Source: Candidatus Zhuqueibacterota bacterium (GTDB taxonomy: Bacteria; Electryoneota; RPQS01). Taken from it: a stretch of DNA of 45,125 bases. Every line of letters begins with the position of its first letter. The stretch's first letter is position 1. Below the pieces are notes generated by a model. That model saw only the letters and a list, made by a program, of their open reading frames with translations, was not told the origin of the DNA and made no database searches. Location of the stretch: assembly GCA_003818605.1 (NCBI GenBank), contig RPQS01000028.1, positions 1 to 45,125 on the forward strand. Reading direction: 5' to 3'. Positions 26,507 through 34,520 of this stretch are shown in pieces. The position numbers were made by a program, and so were the translations under genes.

Positions 26507-26895
26507 CAGAAGATCAGCACGATCTCTTGCTCAAGGCGAAAGAGAGCCTACGCATCGCAAAAACGATTTTGCGCGAAGGCAGCAGTGATTTTGCGGCTTC
26601 GCGAGCGTATTATACCATGTTCTATGTTGCCGAAGCGTTGCTTTTGCAGAAGGAGTTTTCCTTTTCGAAACATTCCGCAGTGATTGCCGCCTTTTACCGC
26701 GAGTTCTGTAAAACAGGCGTTGTTCCGGTGGAATTCCATACAGACCTTGTTAAAGCCCAGAGTCAACGGCATAAGGCAGACTACGACGTTCGGCCGCATT
26801 TAAGTATCGCGGATGCAGAGCGACAAATCGAGCGAGCGGAAAGATTCGTCGGATTAGGCGAACGGGTACTCGGATCGGTTGACGAAGGGGATTAA
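26503..26895 (+). CDS. HEPN domain protein, toxin-like partner of the MNT gene
   Basis: The 130-residue all-helical HEPN protein starts at TTG 26503, overlapping the upstream stop (TTGA). It has the standard first helices LLLKAKESLRIAKTILREG and SSDFAASRAYYTMFYVAEAL, then HSAVIAAFYREFCKTG. The last motif is QRHKADYDVRPHLS, where RHKADYD replaces the Rx4-6H RNase motif of HepT-type toxins. It therefore belongs to the PF05168-like branch, in which RNase activity is less certain. With the MNT gene it forms a classical two-gene module. Confidence 0.85.
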   Translation: MTEDQHDLLLKAKESLRIAKTILREGSSDFAASRAYYTMFYVAEALLLQKEFSFSKHSAVIAAFYREFCKTGVVPVEFHTDLVKAQSQRHKADYDVRPHLSIADAERQIERAERFVGLGERVLGSVDEGD

Positions 26896-26943
26896 CCGAA
26901 ACCACTAAAGTGTCCAACCTGATTGCAGAGGGGAGAGTGCATC

Positions 26944-27603
26944 ATGGAGTTTGCAGATTTACCGGCGGGGACGATTCTGGAAAATTACGGCGGGGGCGGG
27001 CGCAATTTCTTCGAAAAGCTGATGAACAAAATGCTAACCAAAGCCATTCAGTTGCATCAGCGGAAAGTGTGGCCGAAAAGCGATCACGTGGATGCCGCGC
27101 ACAGCGCGATCAAACTGCCGAACGGCAAATGGCTCGCGATTGTTGCGCCGCGAGTGTCGCAAACAGACGAGCCGCTGTTTCCCAAAGAGCAGGCGCGCGC
27201 GTACCGATGGGAAGGTACGACGCATTTCACGCCGGAATGCTGGCAGGCGCTTGAGGCGGTGGCGAACAGACTCATCGGCGCGGACTACGATTTCGGACAG
27301 CTCATGGACATTGCCATCAAGCAAACCTTTGGCTGGGTGCCCGACACGGCGAGTATTTTCGATTTGGGCCGCAAGAAAAAAGTGTGCAGCGTAGGGGTAA
27401 TGGCCTGCCTTTATACGGGGTGGCAGAAGATCGCCGAAAAATTCAACACGGGCAACGACTACGGCGCGGACCGCACGGACTATTGGAAGCCCAACGCGCG
27501 CAGCGACGGCTCGACCATGAACATCGAGCGCATTCCGCCCGCCTTCTTCGAAAACGAACCGCGCTATACGCTGATCTGGGAACGCAAGGGGGAGCACGCG
27601 TGA
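26944..27603 (+). CDS. Putative papain-like (permuted NlpC/P60, YiiX-like) cysteine hydrolase
   Basis: The start is ATG 26944, preceded by GGGGAGAG; an upstream TTG in frame is less likely. The 219 residues begin EFADLPAGTILENYGGG, like the lead-in of permuted NlpC/P60 proteins. A His-containing strand SDHVDAAHSAIKLPNGKWLA (about 41-60) and a Cys-led helix KVCSVGVMACLYTGW (about 142-156) follow. In this fold His precedes the nucleophilic Cys. No signal peptide is seen, so a cytoplasmic substrate (lipid, peptide or conjugate) is possible. The family call rests on motif order only. Confidence 0.5.
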   Translation: MEFADLPAGTILENYGGGGRNFFEKLMNKMLTKAIQLHQRKVWPKSDHVDAAHSAIKLPNGKWLAIVAPRVSQTDEPLFPKEQARAYRWEGTTHFTPECWQALEAVANRLIGADYDFGQLMDIAIKQTFGWVPDTASIFDLGRKKKVCSVGVMACLYTGWQKIAEKFNTGNDYGADRTDYWKPNARSDGSTMNIERIPPAFFENEPRYTLIWERKGEHA

Positions 27604-27644
27604 AGACTTGAGACGAGAGACTTGAGACTTGAATTCCGATCTGC

Positions 27645-27703
27645 GTAGTGACACAGCTTGCTGTGTCTTCTGGTTGTCCGTAGCCGCGCAGGGCAGTGTG
27701 CTT
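27645..27703 (+). repeat. Two REP copies with different stems in tandem
   Basis: Two GTAG-headed elements are present. The first, at 27645-27668, has stem GACACAGC/GCTGTGTC. The second, at 27680-27703, has core CCGCGCAGGGCAGTGTGC. They fill the gap before the wHTH-HEPN gene and would be translated as nonsense if an upstream start were chosen for it. Confidence 0.8.
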
Positions 27704-27721
27704 ATAGAGGGAAACAAACCA

Positions 27722-28516
27722 ATGATTACAATTGATGATGCAATAGAGTATATAATCGAACAGATGTTATCTCCGCGTAAAACAGGACACGATCACGGAT
27801 TAGGCGACGACGATCATTCGGTGATTATGATAAACATCATTCAAAACTATATACGCAGAGAACACCCTCAGGTTTCAGGATCCGAATTATACCAATATTT
27901 CCCAACATACTCACAACATTTCCTTGATGCGGCGCACGAATTGTCACGCAGGGGGGTTTTTAGAATTGGGCCGCATAGAATGGAACGGAACGGTGAAAGC
28001 CTAAAGAAATGCTATGTCTTAACTGAGTTTGGACAGAAATGGATTGATACTCGTAAGACGTCAGGTGTTCCCCCAATGGAACCAGGCCGATACCCACAGT
28101 TGATTGCAGAATACGCCAAGTTATTCGGATCTGGTTTTCAACAACGTGCAACAGAGGCCATAAAATGCTATCAGGCACAGGCATACTTAGCTTGCTGTGC
28201 TATGGTTGGAGCAGCGGCAGAATCAATATTACTATATGTAGCAATAAACAAGTCTGGTGATGAAATTGAAGTCTTAAAGAAATACGGACAATCAGGAGGG
28301 GCAGGGAAAATTAAGAACGATATTTTAGCAGGAAAGAAGAGTTCCGAGCGACAGCACTTTGAAGGAATCTATGAGTTGATGAAGTATTGGCGTGATGAAT
28401 CAGCCCACGGGAAACAGAGCAATCTGTCGGAACTCGAGGCACATATGTCGCTTTTTCTTTTAATTCGTCACGCAACCTTTGTGCGAGACCAAATAGCAGT
28501 ATACACACAAAAGTAG
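27722..28516 (+). CDS. wHTH-HEPN protein of unknown function (possible defence RNase)
   Basis: The start is ATG 27722, 9 bp after AGAGGGA; the 30 codons upstream are repeat DNA. The 264 residues have two parts. An N-terminal winged-helix-like region (VSGSELYQYFPTYSQHFLDA and YVLTEFGQKWIDTR) covers about 40-115. A C-terminal helical domain has ATEAIKCYQAQAYLACCAMV near its start and MKYWRDESAHGKQSNL near its end (about 220-235). RDESAH fits the Rx4H catalytic motif of HEPN ribonucleases. The gene is much AT-richer than its surroundings and stands alone between repeat clusters, pointing to horizontal acquisition. No MNT partner is adjacent. The RNase role is inferred. Confidence 0.6.
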   Translation: MITIDDAIEYIIEQMLSPRKTGHDHGLGDDDHSVIMINIIQNYIRREHPQVSGSELYQYFPTYSQHFLDAAHELSRRGVFRIGPHRMERNGESLKKCYVLTEFGQKWIDTRKTSGVPPMEPGRYPQLIAEYAKLFGSGFQQRATEAIKCYQAQAYLACCAMVGAAAESILLYVAINKSGDEIEVLKKYGQSGGAGKIKNDILAGKKSSERQHFEGIYELMKYWRDESAHGKQSNLSELEAHMSLFLLIRHATFVRDQIAVYTQK

Positions 28517-28534
28517 GTATCTAAGATACATATG

Positions 28535-28681
28535 TTCCGGACATGCGGGGACGCATGCCTCGGCGGAGAAGGCTGAGATTCCGGCAGGGTCAGCGACCCC
28601 TGCTCGGCGGAAATGACGCCATTGCCGGTCGGGAGACCAACAACGGCGAAAAGTTGGGCGCACACTCTGGTGCGCCCCTAC
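28535..28681. repeat. Three hairpin repeats before the GNAT gene
   Basis: 28535-28567 is TTCCGG with core CATGCG/CGCATG and CTCGGCGGA. 28578-28611 is ATTCCG with core GCAGGGTC/GACCCCTGC and TCGGCGGAA. 28656-28681, on the minus strand, is GTAG with stem GGGCGCAC/GTGCGCCC. Two families thus lie side by side. Confidence 0.82.
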
Positions 28682-28692
28682 GAAACGGTTTT

Positions 28693-29172
28693 ATGATCGA
28701 GATTATCCAAGTTGAAACTCCCGCTCCCCTCGCGCAGATCAGAGCGTTGTTTCTGGAATATGCGGAATCGCTGGGGTTCAGTTTGTGCTTTCAATCGTTC
28801 GATGAGGAATTGGCGGGATTGCCGGGGATGTACGCGATGCCGGAGGGGCGGCTGCTGATCGCGTATCTGGACGGGGAACCGGTGGGATGCGCGGCTCTGC
28901 ACAAACTTGAAGACGGGATCTGCGAAATGAAGCGGCTGTACGTAAAGCCGGCGGCACGCGGCCACGGAATCGGCAAGCTGCTCTCGCAGAAAATTATCGC
29001 GGAAGCAAAAGCCATCGGCTACACGAGCATGCGGCTGGATACCATCGCCGACCGTATGCAAACGGCAGTAGATATTTATCGCACGCAGGGATTTGTCGAG
29101 ATTCCGCCCTACCGCGAGAATCCGATTGCGAGCGCGCTGTATATGGAATTGGACCTGACCAGAAAAAGCTGA
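28693..29172 (+). CDS. GNAT family N-acetyltransferase
   Basis: The start is ATG 28693 (MIEIIQVETPAPLAQIRALF); the open frame upstream is translated repeat. The 159 residues have the acetyl-CoA fold: GRLLIAYLDGEPVGCAALHK, then EMKRLYVKPAARGHGIGKLL with the RxxGxG-like pyrophosphate loop. MRLDTIADRMQTAVDIYRTQ and GFVEIPPYRENP follow. The substrate is unknown. The closest pattern is that of general small-molecule or peptide acetyltransferases. Confidence 0.9.
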   Translation: MIEIIQVETPAPLAQIRALFLEYAESLGFSLCFQSFDEELAGLPGMYAMPEGRLLIAYLDGEPVGCAALHKLEDGICEMKRLYVKPAARGHGIGKLLSQKIIAEAKAIGYTSMRLDTIADRMQTAVDIYRTQGFVEIPPYRENPIASALYMELDLTRKS

Positions 29173-29197
29173 AATCTGAAAGCGGAAAGCTGAAAAG

Positions 29198-29231
29198 ATT
29201 CCGGGCAGATCAGGGGATCTGCCTCGGCGGA
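29198..29231 (+). repeat. TTCCG/CGGCGGA hairpin abutting a start codon
   Basis: The core GGCAGATC-AGGG-GATCTGCC is identical to the copy at the yidC end 15 kb away. The element ends 1 bp before the ATG of the next small gene. Confidence 0.85.
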
Positions 29232-29232
29232 T

Positions 29233-29433
29233 ATGCCACCACCTACAGGACAAATGGAACCGGTATCAAAAGAGCATCTCTTAAAAGAGAGCCTTCTCGC
29301 GAAAGCGGAACACCGCAAAACGTTAGCACGATTGCCAATCGAAAAAAAGCTTGAGATGGTGCGGCAATTGATCAGCATTTCGCGGCAAGCGGGGCGATTA
29401 CCGGAATGGTATGAACGGTTGATGAAGAAGTGA
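29233..29433 (+). CDS. Small protein, possible antitoxin-like or hypothetical
   Basis: The 66-residue basic protein contains RLPIEKKLEMVRQLISISRQ near its C terminus. This resembles the short conserved LPxxxKLxxVxxLQ-type segment of small proteins often found near toxin-antitoxin genes. The start is immediately after a hairpin repeat, with no separate ribosome site, so an internal start (MEPVSKEHLL) is also possible. No partner toxin is adjacent. Codon use looks like real coding sequence, but the function is unknown. Confidence 0.55.
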   Translation: MPPPTGQMEPVSKEHLLKESLLAKAEHRKTLARLPIEKKLEMVRQLISISRQAGRLPEWYERLMKK

Positions 29434-29449
29434 CGTAGAGAAGAAAGAT

Positions 29450-29529
29450 ACCCCCCTTTTTCGTCCCCCCCGCAAGCGGGGCGAGAACAGAGATGATTCC
29501 GGGCAGATCTGGGGATCTGCCGCGGCGGA
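29450..29529. repeat. GC-run repeat followed by a TTCCG hairpin
   Basis: 29450-29487 is a diverged relative of the 34-bp mnmE repeat (CCCCCCTTTTTCGTCCCCCC then GCAAGCGGGG). 29496-29529 is ATTCCG with core GGCAGATC-TGGG-GATCTGCC and GGCGGA. Confidence 0.75.
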
Positions 29530-29590
29530 AATCGCAACAACGCGGACACGGCAGGCTGTGCCCGCACGAGAAAACAACAAAAAATAATCC

Positions 29591-30010
29591 ATGCATTCTT
29601 TTGAGTTGAAGACAGTGATAACGGCGCGGCCGGCGCGAGTGTTCGCGGTCATTACCGAGCCGGACTACATTACCCAGTGGGACTACTGCCGCTGGGTGCA
29701 GAACGACGGCCGCCTCGGCGGCAAACTGCGCAAGCGGGACGAAGAAGGCCGCCTGTTCAATGGCGAAATCGTGATCTTCGATCCGCCGTTCCGCTTCGGC
29801 GTGGTCATGCCGATCCTGGTCAACATGGAAGAAGAAGACGAAGGCCGCTTTCCCGTCCGCTTCGAATACAGCATTGAAGCGGCCGAAAATCAGTCGGTGC
29901 TGATCATGAAAGCCGACGGTTTTCCCACGGAGGAATTGGCCGCCCGCGAACGCAATTCGTGGGGCGGATACTTTCTGGAAAAACTGAAAAAAACAGCCGA
30001 AAATAATTGA
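29591..30010 (+). CDS. SRPBCC (AHSA1/START-like) domain protein
   Basis: The 139 residues form a helix-grip fold candidate. It opens with FELKTVITARPARVFAVITE, then PDYITQWDYCRWVQNDGRLG, IVIFDPPFRFGVVM and a final helix NSWGGYFLEKLKKT. These match the AHSA1-type SRPBCC pattern of a hydrophobic ligand pocket. Members bind lipids or small molecules or act as stress-related proteins. The ligand is unknown. A hairpin follows the stop codon. Confidence 0.85.
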   Translation: MHSFELKTVITARPARVFAVITEPDYITQWDYCRWVQNDGRLGGKLRKRDEEGRLFNGEIVIFDPPFRFGVVMPILVNMEEEDEGRFPVRFEYSIEAAENQSVLIMKADGFPTEELAARERNSWGGYFLEKLKKTAENN

Positions 30011-30014
30011 ACGA

Positions 30015-30035
30015 GCCGGCGGGGAAGCCGCCGGC
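30015..30035 (+). terminator. Hairpin after the SRPBCC gene
   Basis: GCCGGCGG/CCGCCGGC is an 8-bp stem with a 5-base loop just after the stop. No T-run follows directly, so it may be only a stabiliser. Confidence 0.45.
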
Positions 30036-30173
30036 ATAGTGAATATTCCGCCGGATTTTTTCACGGAACGACCCGGGACGGAATCCGCGTGGATTGACTG
30101 GACAAACGGCCGCGAGCCGTTTGCGGGGTGCCGGGACACAATCTTCCCGGTGAAATCTGAAGAAAGATAAAGG

Positions 30174-30629
30174 ATGAAGACTCCCATGACCGAAGGCGAC
30201 AGAAGACCCATGGAACGTTTTGCCGAGCAGCGCACCGAAACGGGCGCACCACGGCGCCGCCGCTTAATCCGCACCAGCCGGATTCCTGAAAAGCGGCAGC
30301 GCGAGTACCTTTATTACCAAGTTCATTATCAACCGGTGCCGGGGGCGCGCAAGACGCACCTTCAAGCCGTGCAACCCAAGTTGACCGAGCGTGTCTACGA
30401 TATGATCCGCCGCGGACAGCTGATTCTATGCGGCGGGTATCCCTCCTCGATCGGCGGCATGTGGCTGATTCGCGTAAAAAGCCACGCGGAAGCCGAGCGG
30501 TTGGTTTTAGAAAATCCGGCGGTAAGCTGCAATCTTGTGACGCATCGGCTGATCGAATTGCAGGATCCGATGGGCGTGATCGTTCAGCAGGAACGCATTC
30601 CGGCCTCCGCCGAGCCGGACAAGGTGTAG
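30174..30629 (+). CDS. YCII-like domain protein
   Basis: The 151 residues have a basic, probably disordered first 45 residues and then a ferredoxin-like alpha/beta unit. REYLYYQVHYQPVPGARKTH, RRGQLILCGGYPSSIGGMWL and IRVKSHAEAERLVLENPAVS match the YCII/dimeric alpha-beta barrel layout. The GG-xx-W and AExLVxxxP features are typical. YCII proteins are small and mostly of unknown function. Either ATG 30174 or ATG 30186 could start it. A terminator follows. Confidence 0.65.
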   Translation: MKTPMTEGDRRPMERFAEQRTETGAPRRRRLIRTSRIPEKRQREYLYYQVHYQPVPGARKTHLQAVQPKLTERVYDMIRRGQLILCGGYPSSIGGMWLIRVKSHAEAERLVLENPAVSCNLVTHRLIELQDPMGVIVQQERIPASAEPDKV

Positions 30630-30638
30630 GTAAATTAT

Positions 30639-30663
30639 AACGGGCTGTTGAACGCCCGTATTG
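30639..30663 (+). terminator. Terminator after the YCII-like gene
   Basis: ACGGGC...GCCCGT is a 6-bp stem with an 8-base loop in AT-rich flanks, followed by ATTGTATCCTTT. It separates this gene from the dehydrogenase pair. Confidence 0.55.
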
Positions 30664-30712
30664 TATCCTTTCATCAAGGGCAGGCGAAACGGCTTGCCGG
30701 AAAGATAGCGTC

Positions 30713-31843
30713 ATGAGCCATCCCGAAATTCTCATCGTTGGCGCGGGGTTCATGGGCCGCGCCGCCGCGTACTTCTTCCGCAATCATCCGAACGGACCGT
30801 TTCCGGTTTTGCTTTCGGATCGCGACGAAGCCGTGCTGGACAGCGCGGAACAATTCCTCGGTCAAGGAAATTATGTTAACACGATGCGGGTGGATGTCAC
30901 GCACGGCAATAGTTTGCTGCGCGGTCTGACCGGCATCCGCGTGTGTTTGTCTTGTGTGCCGCATTTCTTTAATCCGGTTGTAGCCCGCGCGTGTATGCAG
31001 CTTGGAGTCTCGTATGTGGATTTGGGAATGAATCCCGACATCACAGACAAGATTCTGGCGATGGACGAAGAAGCGAAGACACGCAACGCGGCTTTCGTGC
31101 CGGATACGGGTTTTTCACCCGGACTCACCAATATATTAGTCTGGGAACTCGTGAATCGTTTTAAAAAATGCGAATCCGTGCAACTGTGGGCCGGCGGTTT
31201 GCCGCAAAAGCCTATCGGCCCGCTGAACTATACGCAATTTTTCTCCATTCACGGACTGGTCAACGAATACTTTGAGGATGCGCGCGAAATCCGCGACGGG
31301 AAATTGGTCACGGTGCCGTCACTCTCCGACGAGGAAACCGTGGAATTCCCGGGTATCGGTACGTTCGAATCCTTTGTAACGTCGGGCGGAACGTCTACGC
31401 TCCCGCAGTCACTGCAAGGCAAAGTGAACCGCCTTAGCTACAAGACCATGCGCTATCCGGGACATCTGGCGGCATTACAGAATCTGCGGGATCTCGGCTT
31501 GGCCGAACGGCAGCCGTATATGTTCGGAGAATGTTCGGTCAGTCCGCGCGACATGCTGGTGCGCGTTTTGGAGGCCAAGCTGCCGAAACGCGTGCCGGAT
31601 ATGGTGCTGCTCCGGGTGCTGGCGCGCGGCGATGGCGGGCGTGAAGAGAAGATTGAATTGACCGTGAAGCATGATGCGAAGAGCGGACTATCGGCGATGG
31701 AGCAGTTGACGGGATTTTCCGCCGCCGCCGCCGCGCTGGCCGTCTATCAAGGCAAAGTTTCTCCCGGTGCGCACACACAAGAGCTGGTGATTCCGTTTGC
31801 TTGGATAAGGGAACAGCTCGGCAATTTCGGAATCAAGCTTTAA
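30713..31843 (+). CDS. Saccharopine dehydrogenase-like NAD(P)-binding protein, copy 1
   Basis: The 376-residue protein has an N-terminal Rossmann fold (ILIVGAGFMGRAAAYFF, GxGxxG at about 9-14). The saccharopine-dehydrogenase/lysine-6-dehydrogenase hallmarks are VCLSCVPHFFNPVVARACMQ, YVDLGMN, FVPDTGFSPGLTNI and LPQKPIGPLNYTQFFSIHGL. Substrates in this family are amino-acid-derived imines such as saccharopine, lysine or carboxynorspermidine. The substrate here is unknown. A similar gene follows directly, so the two arose by tandem duplication and may form a heteromer. Confidence 0.85.
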   Translation: MSHPEILIVGAGFMGRAAAYFFRNHPNGPFPVLLSDRDEAVLDSAEQFLGQGNYVNTMRVDVTHGNSLLRGLTGIRVCLSCVPHFFNPVVARACMQLGVSYVDLGMNPDITDKILAMDEEAKTRNAAFVPDTGFSPGLTNILVWELVNRFKKCESVQLWAGGLPQKPIGPLNYTQFFSIHGLVNEYFEDAREIRDGKLVTVPSLSDEETVEFPGIGTFESFVTSGGTSTLPQSLQGKVNRLSYKTMRYPGHLAALQNLRDLGLAERQPYMFGECSVSPRDMLVRVLEAKLPKRVPDMVLLRVLARGDGGREEKIELTVKHDAKSGLSAMEQLTGFSAAAAALAVYQGKVSPGAHTQELVIPFAWIREQLGNFGIKL

Positions 31844-31997
31844 TTCGCCTCTTTATTAGCGGCGGTCTCCGACTGGCGTCGGGAAAAAGATGAGGGATGA
31901 GGGATGAATTCATACCCTATCCGCTCATAATTTATTTTAGGATCAAACGGTGGTCGTCTTGCCGGCTGCCGATTCGACGGCTATTCCAAAGAGCATC

Positions 31998-33125
31998 ATG
32001 ACCAAACCTGAAATCGTAATTCTGGGCGCGGGTTTGATGGGGCGCGTGGCCGCGTATTTTTTCATGAACCATCCGGACGGACCGTTTCGCGTGCGGCTGG
32101 CTGAAAAAGACAAGGCTGTGCTGCAGGAAGCGACCGACTGGTTGCGCAGCGATCAGATCGAACCGATTGCGGCAGACGCCAGCAGCGAACTCGAATTAGG
32201 CGGAACGCTGGTGGGTTCCAAAGTCTGCGTGTCGTGCCTGCCCTATTTTCTCAATCCGCGCGTAGCGCGAGCCGCGATGCGAGCGGGCGTTTCCATGGTG
32301 GATCTGGGCGGGAATCCGCAAGTTACGGATATGATTTTGGGTATGGATCAGGAAGCGCAGCGCAAAGGAATCGCTTTTATTCCCGATACCGGTTTGGCTC
32401 CGGGATTGGTGAGTATTTTGGCGTGGGATTTGGTGCATCGCTTTCAGCACTGTGCGGAAGTTCACCTGCGCGTGGGCGGCCTGCCGCAAAAACCGGAAGG
32501 TCCGCTGCAATATGCGCAGGTTTTTTCTATTCACGGACTGTTGAACGAATATCTCGAAGACGCACGCGAGATTCGCAACGGAAAAGCCGTGTCGGTGCCG
32601 TCGCCGTCCGATCTTGAATCGCTCGAATTTAGCGGTTGGGGCACATTGGAAGCGTTTGTTACATCCGGTGGAACCTCCACTCTGCCGCGCACACTTTTAG
32701 GAAAGGTGCAGAGGCTGGATTATAAGACCATCCGCTATCCCGGACATTTCGCGGCTCTGAAACTTTTAATTGACATGGGACTTGCTTCACAGAAAAAATA
32801 TCGGGTAAATTCCGTGGAAATCTCTCCGCGCGAGGTGCTGACGCGAATTCTTGAAGAAACGCTGCCGAAAAACGTGCCGGATCTGATACTCCTACGGGTC
32901 ACAGCCAAGGGAGACGGCGGCCGCGAAGAAAAATTCGAGCTGGCAGTAAAACAGGATGAGCAGCGGGGAATTTCGGCGATGGGACAGATGACAGCTTTTC
33001 CGGCGGCGGCGATTGCACTGGCCATATTGGTAGGCAACGTTCCGCCCGGCGCGCATCCGCAGGAAACCGTGATCTCTTCCGCCTGGATGAAAGAGCAGCT
33101 CGGGAAGATGGGGATTGAAGTGTGA
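31998..33125 (+). CDS. Saccharopine dehydrogenase-like NAD(P)-binding protein, copy 2
   Basis: The start is ATG 31998 (MTKPEIVILGAGLMGR), chosen by alignment with the first copy; a GTG 48 bp upstream is open but unsupported. The 375 residues are similar to copy 1 throughout (VCVSCLPYFLNPRVARAAMR, FIPDTGLAPGLVSILAWDLV, LPQKPEGPLQYAQVFSIHGL). The 150-bp gap between copies holds only a degenerate hairpin. The Rossmann motif and core are intact in both, so neither is an obvious relic. The shared function is unknown. Confidence 0.85.
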   Translation: MTKPEIVILGAGLMGRVAAYFFMNHPDGPFRVRLAEKDKAVLQEATDWLRSDQIEPIAADASSELELGGTLVGSKVCVSCLPYFLNPRVARAAMRAGVSMVDLGGNPQVTDMILGMDQEAQRKGIAFIPDTGLAPGLVSILAWDLVHRFQHCAEVHLRVGGLPQKPEGPLQYAQVFSIHGLLNEYLEDAREIRNGKAVSVPSPSDLESLEFSGWGTLEAFVTSGGTSTLPRTLLGKVQRLDYKTIRYPGHFAALKLLIDMGLASQKKYRVNSVEISPREVLTRILEETLPKNVPDLILLRVTAKGDGGREEKFELAVKQDEQRGISAMGQMTAFPAAAIALAILVGNVPPGAHPQETVISSAWMKEQLGKMGIEV

Positions 33126-33167
33126 GAAGATGAAGGAAAGAATAGTTCGCAAATAACGGTAATTATT

Positions 33168-34520
33168 TTGTCCGAATATTCAACACGAACAAGATCGACC
33201 CAGATTAATCTGAAACTTGGAATAGCTCCAGATAGCACAAGGGCGGAATCCAACAGATTGCTGGCAGAAGATAGATCGGTACACGACTGGTACCGATTTG
33301 TTCTCTCTTTTCCCCCACATTTGGTTCGAACCTATTTAGAACGATTTGGTCTTAATAAGGATAACACTGTATTAGATCCGTTTTGTGGTACAGGCACAAC
33401 TTTGGTTGAATGTAAGAAGCTCGGAATAAACTGTATCGGAATTGAAGCGCTTCCGATGGCATATTTCGCAAGTCGAGTAAAGTTGAATTGGGGGGCGAAA
33501 CCGGAAGCTCTTCAACAGCACGCGTCAAAGATCGCCATCGAAACGGAACAAGAACTTGCCTATTATAAGCGGAATGGGAGATCGAATAAGACAAGCATCG
33601 AAGCTTCTCGCACCTTAGAATCATTACCTCCTGAAAAAACTACTTTGCTCATTAAAGACTCTATTAGTCCGATACCACTGCACAAAACGTTAATACTGTT
33701 ATCCGTTATTGAAAGACTGAAGAATGACCTATTCTACGATTATGAACGTCTGGCATTAGCCAAATCGTTAGTCACATCGACTGGCAATCTTCGTTTTGGA
33801 CCCGAGGTCGGAATTGGTTCTATAAAGTCGGATGCGGATGTTGTTGGGGTATGGCTGAACGAGATGGGTGCAATGACCGCTGATTTAGCAGATTTTGGAG
33901 GGATTAACGGCGCACAGAGTAGTGTTTATTGCGCGGATGCTCGTGATTTGGATCGAATTCTCAAACCGGAATCTGTGGATGTGGTATTCACATCGCCGCC
34001 ATACCCGAATGAAAAAGATTATACCAGAACTACGCGCCTTGAATCCGTGATTCTTGGGTTTATTGCAGACAAGAGCGATCTCCGCAATCTTAAACAAACG
34101 CTTCTGCGTTCTAACACGCGCAATGTTTATAAACAAGACGATGATGACAAGTGGGTGAACAATTGCGAAGAAATTCGCGAAATTTCGGAAATGATCGAGC
34201 GCAAGCGTGTGGACTTAGGCAAGACCAGTGGATTCGAGAAATTATATTCAAGAGTGACCATGCTATATTTTGGTGGGATGTATAAGCATCTATTTCAGCT
34301 ACGACCCGCGTTGAAATCTGGTGCGCGTCTCGCTTATGTGGTTGGAGATCAAGCATCTTATCTTCAGGTTATGATTCGTACCGGTCATATTCTTGCACAG
34401 ATTGCCCAATCTCTAGGTTATGAATTGGAATCGATAGATTTGTTTCGCAGTCGTTTCGCCACTGCAACTAAGCAAGATTTGCGAGAGGAGGTCGTTGTTT
34501 TGCGATGGCCAGGAAAGTAA
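33168..34520 (+). CDS. Type II DNA methyltransferase (probably N4-cytosine)
   Basis: The 450-residue modification enzyme starts at TTG 33168 (MSEYSTRTRST). The AdoMet motif VLDPFCGTGTTLVE is at about 68-81 and the catalytic motif TSPPYPNEKDY at about 275-285. The SPPY tetrapeptide is commonest in m4C enzymes, although m6A is possible. The middle region probably reads the target. The endonuclease gene overlaps its end by 16 bp, so the two form a coupled system. The pair is AT-richer than its neighbours and uses an atypical start, consistent with transfer. Confidence 0.88.
   Translation: MSEYSTRTRSTQINLKLGIAPDSTRAESNRLLAEDRSVHDWYRFVLSFPPHLVRTYLERFGLNKDNTVLDPFCGTGTTLVECKKLGINCIGIEALPMAYFASRVKLNWGAKPEALQQHASKIAIETEQELAYYKRNGRSNKTSIEASRTLESLPPEKTTLLIKDSISPIPLHKTLILLSVIERLKNDLFYDYERLALAKSLVTSTGNLRFGPEVGIGSIKSDADVVGVWLNEMGAMTADLADFGGINGAQSSVYCADARDLDRILKPESVDVVFTSPPYPNEKDYTRTTRLESVILGFIADKSDLRNLKQTLLRSNTRNVYKQDDDDKWVNNCEEIREISEMIERKRVDLGKTSGFEKLYSRVTMLYFGGMYKHLFQLRPALKSGARLAYVVGDQASYLQVMIRTGHILAQIAQSLGYELESIDLFRSRFATATKQDLREEVVVLRWPGK

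Noticed and set aside
27629-27721. Upstream extension of the wHTH-HEPN gene
   Set aside because: The extra codons lie in two REP elements, and the ATG at 27722 has its own ribosome site.
28543-28692. Upstream extension of the GNAT gene
   Set aside because: The 50 extra codons are translated hairpin repeats. Homology to the acetyltransferase fold starts at 28693.
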